Part shown: piece after piece, positions 8,360 through 14,164 of the stretch
Numbering within the stretch: position 1 is the stretch's first letter
Layout of the letters: each line of letters opens with the position of its first letter
Assembly (NCBI GenBank): GCA_002431345.1
Contig: DJEN01000045.1
Coordinates: 1 to 20,105, forward strand
Reading direction: 5' to 3'
DNA length: 20,105 nt
DNA from: Megasphaera sp. UBA5897
GTDB taxonomy: Bacteria; Bacillota; Negativicutes; Veillonellales; Megasphaeraceae
Translations under genes and position numbers: made by a program
The notes under the pieces: generated by a model
What the model was told of the DNA's origin: nothing
The model's database searches: none
Seen by the model: the letters and a program-made list of their open reading frames with translations, nothing else

Positions 8360-8764
8360 ATGAACAACTTAAAAAAGACGTGGTTTCACAAAACACGGGA
8401 TAAGAAAAAACGCAACGGGTTTACGTTGCTGGAAATGCTTATCGTCGTCAGTATTATTTTGATTTTAAGTTCCATGGCTGTGCCGCGGTTTACGTCTGCG
8501 AGCAAACAAGCTAAAGTTGCCAAAATTCAGGCAGACCTGCATGTGATTAGCAATGCTGCCGCCTTATATGAAATCGATAACGGCAAATATCCCACAACGG
8601 TGGCGGAACTGGCAACGAAGACCAAAGATAAGCAATACCTGCAGGCAGAACCCAAACTTCCCGATGATTCTGCGTACACGATTGATGCAGAAGGCGTTGT
8701 TTCCGGGACGTATGACGGCGTGACTTACGATTCGGCGTCGAAACAAACAGAAGCCAAAGAGTAA
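8360..8764 (+). CDS. Major pilin candidate (GspG/PilE-type, class III signal)
   Basis: This 134-residue prepilin has a 20-residue basic leader ending KKRNG, cleaved before F21. It is followed by the canonical FTLLEMLIVV with glutamate at position +5 and a hydrophobic helix to about residue 42. The globular part, about 90 residues, has the GspG-like pattern AAALYEIDNGKYPT and ends in a polar EAKE tail. An AGAAAGGAG Shine-Dalgarno precedes the ATG. Of the five prepilins in the operon it has the cleanest signal and its own intergenic spacing on both sides, so it is the best candidate for the main subunit. A pseudopilin role in a type II secretion-like machine cannot be excluded. Confidence 0.9.
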   Translation: MNNLKKTWFHKTRDKKKRNGFTLLEMLIVVSIILILSSMAVPRFTSASKQAKVAKIQADLHVISNAAALYEIDNGKYPTTVAELATKTKDKQYLQAEPKLPDDSAYTIDAEGVVSGTYDGVTYDSASKQTEAKE

Positions 8765-8783
8765 CACATACTCCGGCTGTGTT
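8763..8783 (+). promoter_or_regulatory. Hairpin between pilin and prepilin peptidase genes
   Basis: AACACA (8763-8768) and TGTGTT (8778-8783) form a 6-base-pair stem with a 9-base loop, overlapping the pilin stop codon. No T-run follows, so it is not a full terminator. It could protect the pilin mRNA 3' end or limit expression of the downstream genes. Confidence 0.3.
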
Positions 8784-8801
8784 TAGGAAGGAGAGGCAGA
8801 C

Positions 8802-9326
8802 ATGGAACTGATAGAGCGGACAGATTGGCTGTATGGTATCTGGCTGGCAAGCCTGGTTGGCTGTACATGTATTATTGTATATACCGATATCGCTTGGTAT
8901 TGGATACCCGATGCGGTTGTTTGTGCCGTAGCACTCAGCAATGGAATCGGCTGGCTGGCCGGGCTGTTTCAGCCTAATCTATGGCTGGGAATGTTGATTG
9001 CTGCCTTCTTCTTCTTGGCGTATGTCTGGAATCCCAACGGCATTGGCAGCGGAGATATCAAGCTTACAGCTGCTTTGTGCCTGGGATGTACGGGATATAT
9101 GGCATATGGGATGACTGCAGCGGCATGTGTGACAGCGCTGGGAACGGCATGCTGTCTGCGGCTGCGTGCAAAACCGGCTGTGATACCGTTTGGCCCCTTT
9201 TTGTGGCTTGGCTGGTGGAGTGCTTTTTTTATGAAGGAGGAATGGCAGGCATGGCTTCTGTTAGGCAGCAGCATCCCAGAGCCAATGGGTATTTTTTGTG
9301 GGAACTGCTGCTGGTTTGCACTATGA
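8802..9326 (+). CDS. Prepilin peptidase (A24 family), short form
   Basis: This 174-residue polytopic membrane aspartic peptidase would cut the leaders of the prepilins in this operon. The two catalytic aspartates are visible: D29 in YTDIAWYWIPD and D85 in the GxGD motif GSGDIK. A conserved PFGPFL segment follows near 150-155. The N-terminal cytoplasmic domain of classic PilD/GspO, with its zinc cysteines and N-methyltransferase activity, is missing. Either methylation is not done or another protein does it. The Shine-Dalgarno is strong (GAAGGAGAGG, 8787-8796). The last 25 codons or so overlap the start of the next prepilin gene in another frame. Confidence 0.87.
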   Translation: MELIERTDWLYGIWLASLVGCTCIIVYTDIAWYWIPDAVVCAVALSNGIGWLAGLFQPNLWLGMLIAAFFFLAYVWNPNGIGSGDIKLTAALCLGCTGYMAYGMTAAACVTALGTACCLRLRAKPAVIPFGPFLWLGWWSAFFMKEEWQAWLLLGSSIPEPMGIFCGNCCWFAL

Positions 9327-9712
9327 TAACTTTGGGAGTGGCAGTGCTTTTTCCTTCTATTGAACGGCATAATGCTAAACGGGATGCCGATATACTTGTC
9401 AGAGAGCTGGCAATCGATATACAGCGTATGCGGCAGTATTCCATGAGCAACGGCATGGCCGACAGTGACAACTGGAATATATCCTGTTCCAAGAATAAGT
9501 ATTGTGTCATACGTCAATATATAATCAAAAAAGAACGGCCGTATCCCCAAGGCGTAACCGTTGTTGCCAGCGGCGCTTCGCGAAAAGATATTTTTTTTGA
9601 TGAGAAAGGAAGACCGACGCATGCGATGCAGATTACTGTTTCTGTACCGGATATATCGTATACAAAGAAAATTATACTGGCGGCCCAGACAGGACGCATC
9701 CGTATTGAATAA
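9251..9712 (+). CDS. Minor prepilin / pseudopilin (GspH/FimT-like)
   Basis: This protein of about 153 residues has a class III signal: a short leader ending RANG, then YFLWELLLV with glutamate at +5 and a hydrophobic helix. The rest (about 115 residues) is polar and GspH/FimT-like in size, with no catalytic motifs. I chose the ATG at 9251 because AAGGAGG at 9234-9240 lies about 10 bases before it; the in-frame ATG at 9242 is only one base from that site. The gene starts 76 bases before the peptidase stop, an unusually long overlap. It probably forms part of the pilus-tip initiation complex. Confidence 0.78.
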   Translation: MASVRQQHPRANGYFLWELLLVCTMITLGVAVLFPSIERHNAKRDADILVRELAIDIQRMRQYSMSNGMADSDNWNISCSKNKYCVIRQYIIKKERPYPQGVTVVASGASRKDIFFDEKGRPTHAMQITVSVPDISYTKKIILAAQTGRIRIE

Positions 9713-10055
9713 AAACGGTTTTCTGCTCTGCGATGCCCTGGCAGCCGTACTGCTCAGTGCAGTGTTTTTGTTTCCCATATTGGCTTTGACGGCACAGAGT
9801 GTGTCCTTGTACCGGCAGGCGCAGCGCAGTATGGCCGCAGCGGCTGTTGGCAGAAACATGATGGAAGAAATACGGCATCAGCAGTCGATGGCTGTGCCGT
9901 ATCAGCAGCCGTATGAGTGGGAAGGAGTCTCCTATACGGTGACTGTCGATATCGTTCCTGTGGCAGAAGAGTATTTGCGGTATGATGTAAAAGTGCAGGG
10001 AGATGATGGAATACACCATGAATTTCGGCGGCTGGAAAGAAAAGAAACGAGTTAA
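9705..10055 (+). CDS. Minor prepilin (PilV/GspI-like) with Asp at +5
   Basis: A prepilin-type segment NKNG/FLLCDALAAVLLSAV begins this protein of about 116 residues; position +5 is aspartate, not the usual glutamate. The start is uncertain. TTG at 9705 gives a typical five-residue leader, has AGGA about 10 bases upstream and overlaps the preceding stop. ATG at 9621 would give a 33-residue basic leader with a GAAAGGAAG site. I favour the TTG by comparison with the short leaders of neighbours. The globular part has PYEWEGVSYTVTV, reminiscent of type IV pilus minor subunits of the PilV/GspI class. Start codon confidence is low; gene confidence is good. Confidence 0.7.
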   Translation: MNKNGFLLCDALAAVLLSAVFLFPILALTAQSVSLYRQAQRSMAAAAVGRNMMEEIRHQQSMAVPYQQPYEWEGVSYTVTVDIVPVAEEYLRYDVKVQGDDGIHHEFRRLERKETS

Positions 10056-10542
10056 TGGATTCCTTTTCCTGGAAATGATCATCGCGCTGCTGGTACTGGG
10101 TATCGTTGTTTCCAGCTTTCTTCCCGTATGTATCCAAATTGTAAAAAATATGCGCCGCGGCGAAGCGTGGGAAGAACTGTCGCGGCAGGGCGTAGTGGTC
10201 GAAGAAACGATATACGGTACCCTGCGGTTTGCCCATGATATTACGGTGACTCCGACAGAAATTCGCTGCCGGGATATACAAAATAACCGTACCGGCTTTT
10301 CTGTAAAAGGAGCCCTTGTCTATCGAATATTAAGTGACGGCAATGAACAGCCGCTGACGGGGTCAAGCAGTGCCGGCCCATCTGCGCGGATTCGGGTGCG
10401 TCCGTATGGCAGCGAACCGTATTTTTCACAAGCTGGCAATAGGGTATATGTTTCTTTTTTGGTATACGATACAGTAAGCCGTGCAGAACGTCTGTGCCGG
10501 ATTACCGTCGTGTCCCTGCCGGAAACGGAATGTGATAGATGA
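10018..10542 (+). CDS. Minor prepilin (PilW/GspJ/ComGF-like)
   Basis: This protein of about 174 residues has the leader MNFGGWKEKKRVNG, cleaved before FLFLEMIIALLVLGIV, with glutamate at +5. The long polar C-terminal part (about 140 residues) with SRQGVVVEETI after the helix fits PilW/GspJ-type minor pilins. ATG codons at 10003, 10006 and 10018 are all in frame; GGGAG just before 10003 is too close to the first two, so 10018 is preferred but not certain. It overlaps the end of the preceding gene and its stop overlaps the next start (ATGA), so the minor pilins are made as a coupled set. Confidence 0.75.
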   Translation: MNFGGWKEKKRVNGFLFLEMIIALLVLGIVVSSFLPVCIQIVKNMRRGEAWEELSRQGVVVEETIYGTLRFAHDITVTPTEIRCRDIQNNRTGFSVKGALVYRILSDGNEQPLTGSSSAGPSARIRVRPYGSEPYFSQAGNRVYVSFLVYDTVSRAERLCRITVVSLPETECDR

Positions 10543-10979
10543 TGAAAACGAAAAAGAATGGTTTTATGACGGCATACATGCTGGGCATGGGAGTGATTGT
10601 GCTGTCACTGGCTATAGCGTCTTCCGCACTTGCGTTTGCGTACCTGCAGACAGCCAAACAATATACAGAGTCCATCCAGCTAGGATATGTTGCAGAAAGT
10701 GCCATGCTGTTAGGCTGGGATGACATTCGACACCGTGACTGGCGGCAAGTGCCGGAAAAAAAGACGTGGAAGTTGGACGATGCGTATGGCGTGACACAGA
10801 CAGGGCAATATATGGAAGTGCAGTGTGTGTCTAAATCCTATCAGCTGCCTTATAACGGTACGGTACGCGGCATGGGGATTGGGGAGGTTTCCTTGATGCG
10901 GCGAACGGAAGCCGTCGTCTTCCATGTAGAAAAAGAAAAGGAACAGGCTGTATTTTCTGTTTCGCAAATACGGTATTGA
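10539..10979 (+). CDS. Minor prepilin (PilX/GspK/ComGG-like), no Glu at +5
   Basis: This 146-residue protein has leader MMKTKKNG, then FMTAYMLGMGVIVLSLAIASSALAF as the membrane helix. Position +5 is tyrosine rather than glutamate. Loss of the +5 acid is known for GspK/PilX-type subunits that cap the tip complex, which fits its place as last of the four minor pilins. The remainder contains GYVAESAMLLGWDD, similar in spirit to the helix-rich start of PilX proteins. It overlaps its upstream gene by four bases and is followed closely by the HofM/PilM-like gene. Confidence 0.7.
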   Translation: MMKTKKNGFMTAYMLGMGVIVLSLAIASSALAFAYLQTAKQYTESIQLGYVAESAMLLGWDDIRHRDWRQVPEKKTWKLDDAYGVTQTGQYMEVQCVSKSYQLPYNGTVRGMGIGEVSLMRRTEAVVFHVEKEKEQAVFSVSQIRY

Positions 10980-10990
10980 GGAGCATGCAA

Positions 10991-11761
10991 ATGAAACATT
11001 GGCAGAAAGCGTGTATTTGGCTGACGCAAAGAACTATCTATGTATTAAAAATACGGCGGAACTGGTATGGAACGGTACAGTTAAAACAAGCCTGCCTGTA
11101 TACGTGCCGTTCGGAGTGGATGCAGGGCGGCTCATATACCGAAACAATGATTCATCAACTGATAGAAACGTACGGCCTGCAGTCCTATGGCATTACGATA
11201 CTAGTAGGAGGTACAGCACTCCTATGGAAAAAATTGGCTGTACCCAGTAAAAAAAGAGAAGAAGCATGCCAAATGGCTGTTTGGGATGAGGCTTTGGGTG
11301 ACGGCAGCAGCTTGTATGCATTTGATTTACAGGCAACAGGACATGCATATCCTGACGGCACGTATGAATGGCTGTTGGGGGCCTACCCGTACGACTTGGT
11401 TACGGCTGTTTTGGATGCCTTTGAAAGCCATGCGTGCTTGGTAGACTGCATCGACGTCGTACCCGCTGCGGCAGGCAGGCTTTGTCCTCAGGGAGACGGT
11501 ACGCTGTATCTGCCTGCTGGCAAAGAAGAAATACACGTCATTGGCTTGAAGCAGGGCGTGCCCCTGTCTTATGGCATCGCGTCTCAACTGCCGCAGGATG
11601 CATGGCAGTGGCTGGAAGATGCGGCACTGCCGGAAGAAACATGGCTGTGGCGGGATGAAACGGCGCAGTGCTGGATGCCGGCGCCTATCCATGCCTCTGC
11701 CAAGAAACAGCAGGCACAATGGGATATTCCCTGCCCGGCCGTGCTGCTGACTGCTTTTTAG
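10991..11761 (+). CDS. HofM/PilM-like pilus assembly protein (short)
   Basis: This cytoplasmic protein of about 256 residues sits immediately before pilN- and pilO-like genes, the usual place of pilM. Two stretches fit the PilM family: GGTALLWKKLAVPSKKREEAC near residue 75-95, and LLGAYPYDLVTAVLDAFESHACLVDCIDVVPAAAGRL near 125-160. It lacks the C-terminal half of a full actin-like PilM (about 350 residues) and no nucleotide-binding glycine motif is visible. In size it is closer to E. coli HofM. The ATG at 10991 is 7 bases after GAGGAG; a TTG at 10976 and an ATG at 10985 are worse placed. It likely anchors PilN at the membrane. Confidence 0.65.
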   Translation: MKHWQKACIWLTQRTIYVLKIRRNWYGTVQLKQACLYTCRSEWMQGGSYTETMIHQLIETYGLQSYGITILVGGTALLWKKLAVPSKKREEACQMAVWDEALGDGSSLYAFDLQATGHAYPDGTYEWLLGAYPYDLVTAVLDAFESHACLVDCIDVVPAAAGRLCPQGDGTLYLPAGKEEIHVIGLKQGVPLSYGIASQLPQDAWQWLEDAALPEETWLWRDETAQCWMPAPIHASAKKQQAQWDIPCPAVLLTAF

Positions 11762-11769
11762 GAGGCCGT

Positions 11770-12321
11770 ATGAAGTATAATCTCATTCCTAAAGAACGAC
11801 GAAAAAACATGTTTGCCCTGCCGCAGCGCGGTTATGCCGTCGGTGCAGCTGTTTTGACGGTAGCCTGCATCCTTTCTTTGGCAGCGGGCACGCTGCTACA
11901 GAACTGGGCTGATACAGAGCGGATGCGGTTTATGACACAGTCGCTGCCGCTGCAGCAGCGCGTAACCAAAGAAAATGCCATAGAAAAAAAGCTGAAGCAA
12001 CGGACAGATGAAATGACAGCCCAAGAAAAGAAGCGGATACATTGGGCGGCTGTGCTGGTAATGCTAGCAAGAACCAAGCCGGAAGAACTCGATGTAGAAC
12101 GGCTGGAAGTGCGGCAAAATCGTTTTATTGTATACGGCAGGGAAACAGCCGGACAGGCATCCTTGCAAAAATGGCAGGATAAGCTGCGGCGGGAGTCTCT
12201 GGTAAAACGTGTTTTTGCAAGCCGGCAAAAAGAACGTACAGCAGGTGACCTGCCTGTATTTCAAGTAGAGGTGGAATTAGCGCATGAAGAAACGATGGAT
12301 ACATCTGTTTCCACGGCATAG
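11770..12321 (+). CDS. PilN-like pilus assembly protein
   Basis: This protein of about 183 residues begins MKYNLIPKERR, the typical PilN/GspL-like N-terminus that binds PilM. A single membrane helix follows near 19-42 (GYAVGAAVLTVACILSLAAG), then a coiled-coil-like segment (about 60-95) and a small periplasmic ferredoxin-like domain. The family signature is the N-terminal NLIP. GGAGG lies 5 bases before the ATG. The gene follows hofM/pilM-like closely and overlaps the next gene by 38 bases. It forms the inner-membrane alignment platform with PilO. Confidence 0.82.
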   Translation: MKYNLIPKERRKNMFALPQRGYAVGAAVLTVACILSLAAGTLLQNWADTERMRFMTQSLPLQQRVTKENAIEKKLKQRTDEMTAQEKKRIHWAAVLVMLARTKPEELDVERLEVRQNRFIVYGRETAGQASLQKWQDKLRRESLVKRVFASRQKERTAGDLPVFQVEVELAHEETMDTSVSTA

Positions 12322-12715
12322 AAAAGAAATATGCCTGGCATTGGGCGTCGTACTGCTGCTGGGGATTGGGCGATGCGTCTATGCCTATTTGCAGTGGAGT
12401 GAATGGAAACAGGCCAATGAAACGGTGCAGGCCTATACGATACTGCCGGCAAAGGCTGTACGAACTACGTGGGAAATTTCTAAAACGGATATAATGGATA
12501 CAGTGCAACAGCAGAGCCATGCGTATGGGCTGCAGATATTGTCTTTTCAGGCCATGCAGCGGGAAGAACGGCAATATATGGTGGAATTGCAGGGAAACTA
12601 TGAAAACTACATTCAATTCTTGAATAAAATAGAAGAGATTATGCCTTTGACAGCGGTAGATATTATTCAGATGGAACGAGGTGAAAATCAGATTATTTGT
12701 AAAATATGCCTGTAA
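12284..12715 (+). CDS. PilO-like pilus assembly protein
   Basis: This 143-residue protein has a basic N-terminus, one membrane helix near 17-36 (ICLALGVVLLLGIGRCVYAY) and a small periplasmic domain with the PilO-type pattern YMVELQGNYENYIQFLNKIEEI. Sequence similarity is modest; position directly after pilN and the topology carry the call. It starts inside the end of pilN with a 38-base overlap and only a weak ribosome site, which suggests translational coupling. It is the last gene of the pilus operon; the strong terminator after it closes the unit. PilP and the secretin PilQ are not here. Confidence 0.72.
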   Translation: MKKRWIHLFPRHRKEICLALGVVLLLGIGRCVYAYLQWSEWKQANETVQAYTILPAKAVRTTWEISKTDIMDTVQQQSHAYGLQILSFQAMQREERQYMVELQGNYENYIQFLNKIEEIMPLTAVDIIQMERGENQIICKICL

Positions 12716-12770
12716 ATTGTTTAGGAACAACGCATGGTTTATATACGGATTGACTAACCAGAAAAATGGT

Positions 12771-12823
12771 ATACAGCCTATGTTTATCCTTCTTTGGAAA
12801 ACATGGGCCGTATCTTTTTTTTT
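12771..12823 (+). terminator. Rho-independent terminator of the pilus operon
   Basis: A stem of about 15 base pairs with one mismatch (12771-12786 with 12799-12813, containing GCCTATGTTT and AAACATGGGC) is followed by nine T residues (12815-12823). It closes the pilus operon and isolates it from the haem locus. Confidence 0.85.
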
Positions 12824-12829
12824 GAAAAA

Positions 12830-12892
12830 TGTCGGATTGGGCTATTTTTTTGTCGGATTGGAGTAGACAAAAATAAATTTCATTGATATGAT
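12830..12892 (+). promoter_or_regulatory. Direct-repeat regulator box and promoter of the exbB operon
   Basis: TGTCGGATTGG occurs at 12830-12840 and again at 12851-12861, a 21-base period (two helical turns), typical of AraC-family half-sites. A -10 element TATGAT (12887-12892) lies 24 bases after the GTAG that ends the box. An almost identical box with the same 24-base spacing to a -10 occurs at 19333-19394. The AraC-family gene nearby is the obvious candidate regulator. Binding is inferred. Confidence 0.65.
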
Positions 12893-12904
12893 AATACATG
12901 TCAA

Positions 12905-12934
12905 TTGATTTGCGAAAGTGATTATCAGTATAAT
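12905..12934 (+). promoter_or_regulatory. Second exbB-operon promoter with Fur-like box
   Basis: TTGATT (12905-12910), an 18-base spacer and a perfect TATAAT (12929-12934) form a good promoter. Between the hexamers, 12914-12932 matches the 19-base Fur consensus GATAATGATTATCATTATC at 15 of 19 positions. A repressor there would block RNA polymerase, so iron repression is likely. Confidence 0.65.
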
Positions 12935-12959
12935 GCTGAAAATAAGGAGCGAAAACAAC

Positions 12960-13061
12960 GTGCGTAGACAAATGACAAAACAAGATACGACATGGAAAAA
13001 TCTGGCTTGTGTAATAGGCTTATGGACGGCGTTTGTGTCCTTGGCTTCCATGTATATGTAG
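12960..13061 (+). CDS. Possible 33-residue single-helix membrane peptide
   Basis: A GTG-initiated frame encodes a basic N-terminus (RRQMTKQDTTWK) followed by one hydrophobic stretch (NLACVIGLWTAFVSLASMYM), ending in TAG. AAGGAG at 12944-12949 lies 10 bases before the GTG, slightly long but acceptable, and there is nothing else downstream for that site to serve until exbB, which has its own. It is the first reading frame after the two exbB-operon promoters. The basic-then-hydrophobic pattern suggests an inner-membrane peptide with its N-terminus inside. I do not recognise a family. A leader-peptide role is also possible. Confidence 0.45.
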   Translation: MRRQMTKQDTTWKNLACVIGLWTAFVSLASMYM

Positions 13062-13128
13062 GTGATAATCGGCTGGGAGTGTCCGATTCACATAGTATTT
13101 TAGAATTACAGATAAGGAGTGTACAAAC

Positions 13129-13740
13129 ATGGAAGGGTTAACGTATTTTTTACATTTATTTCATAGCGGCGGTTTAGTTATGTATCCGTTATTGGCTTTA
13201 TCTATTTTTACCATAGCGATTGCTATTGAACGGTTTTGCTATTATAAAGCGAACCGCAAGGATTCTAAAAAGTTTTTTACGGGTGTTGACCATGCTGTAA
13301 AACATCAGCATTGGGATGCTGTAGATGCATTCTGCAAAAAAAATTCTACGGCTGTCAGCCGCATTATTGCTCACGGCGTGTCTCACCGCAGCAGCGAAAA
13401 AGAAATGAAAGATGCCTTTAATGAACAAATGACAGTCGAATCGGTTGCGTTTCGCCGCTATTTGGATTATTTGAGCGCTATTGTTACGGTAGCTCCGCTG
13501 CTTGGCTTGCTGGGAACGGTAACCGGCATGATCAGCACATTCAGTGTATTGGATAACGGTGCCGGCGCGTCGGCAATTACCGGCGGCGTTGGGGAAGCCT
13601 TGGTAGCGACGGCTTCCGGCCTTTGCGTAGCTATTATTGCTTTCTGCGTCTATACGTATTTTGATCATCAGCTCGATACGATTGTCACAGATACAGAAAA
13701 ATTATGCGTTGCTGTCGTCAATGCCAACAATGCCAAATAG
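13129..13740 (+). CDS. exbB: ExbB-type proton channel subunit (MotA/TolQ/ExbB family)
   Basis: This 203-residue inner-membrane protein has three predicted helices at about 15-35, 115-137 and 155-178. The family signatures APLLGLLGTVTGMISTF (122-138) and GVGEALVATASGLCVAI (153-169) are intact. With ExbD it uses the proton motive force to energise TonB. Start: ATG 9 bases after AAGGAG. It is followed by exbD and tonB in one unit. TolQ is the alternative, but the tonB gene directly downstream and the iron/haem context favour ExbB. Regulation is probably by the Fur-like and AraC-type sites upstream. Confidence 0.92.
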   Translation: MEGLTYFLHLFHSGGLVMYPLLALSIFTIAIAIERFCYYKANRKDSKKFFTGVDHAVKHQHWDAVDAFCKKNSTAVSRIIAHGVSHRSSEKEMKDAFNEQMTVESVAFRRYLDYLSAIVTVAPLLGLLGTVTGMISTFSVLDNGAGASAITGGVGEALVATASGLCVAIIAFCVYTYFDHQLDTIVTDTEKLCVAVVNANNAK

Positions 13741-13754
13741 GGAGGTAAGACAGG

Positions 13755-14159
13755 ATGTTTACAAACGCCAGAGTAAAGAAAAAACCGGTCTTCATGATTA
13801 TCCCTATGATTGATATTATTTTCTTTCTGCTTGTATTTTTTATGATGAACAGCCTGCAGACGATTGCACAAAAAGCACTGTCTGTACAGCTGCCGCAGGC
13901 TCAGAGTGCATCGGCTCCTGTGCAGATGCCGATTATTTTGACCGTAGATGCAGAAGGGCATATTACGATGGACAATAAACCGGTCAGCTATGATGAAGCA
14001 TCAGACATGATGAAAAAACACATGGCAGAAAATGCTAACGCGGCTGTCATTTTGCAGGCCGATAAACGGACGGCTCATGGACAAGTCGTAGCGGTAATGG
14101 ACATGCTGAAAGCAGCCGGCGTCAAACGGCTGGCTATTGCGGCAGAACAGAAGGGATGA
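13755..14159 (+). CDS. exbD: ExbD-type proton channel subunit
   Basis: This 134-residue protein has a short basic cytoplasmic N-terminus, one membrane helix at about 13-32 containing the conserved aspartate D20 in PMIDIIFFLL (the proton-carrying residue of the family), and a periplasmic domain of about 90 residues with the usual ADKRTAHGQVVAVMDMLKAAG segment. A GGGAGG ribosome site precedes the ATG. It lies 14 bases after exbB and overlaps the region of the tonB start, so the three proteins are made together. Confidence 0.92.
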   Translation: MFTNARVKKKPVFMIIPMIDIIFFLLVFFMMNSLQTIAQKALSVQLPQAQSASAPVQMPIILTVDAEGHITMDNKPVSYDEASDMMKKHMAENANAAVILQADKRTAHGQVVAVMDMLKAAGVKRLAIAAEQKG

Positions 14160-14164
14160 CGCAT

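Noticed and set aside
10976..10990. TTG start for the HofM/PilM-like gene
   Set aside because: The GAGGAG site lies downstream of it and is well placed for the ATG at 10991.
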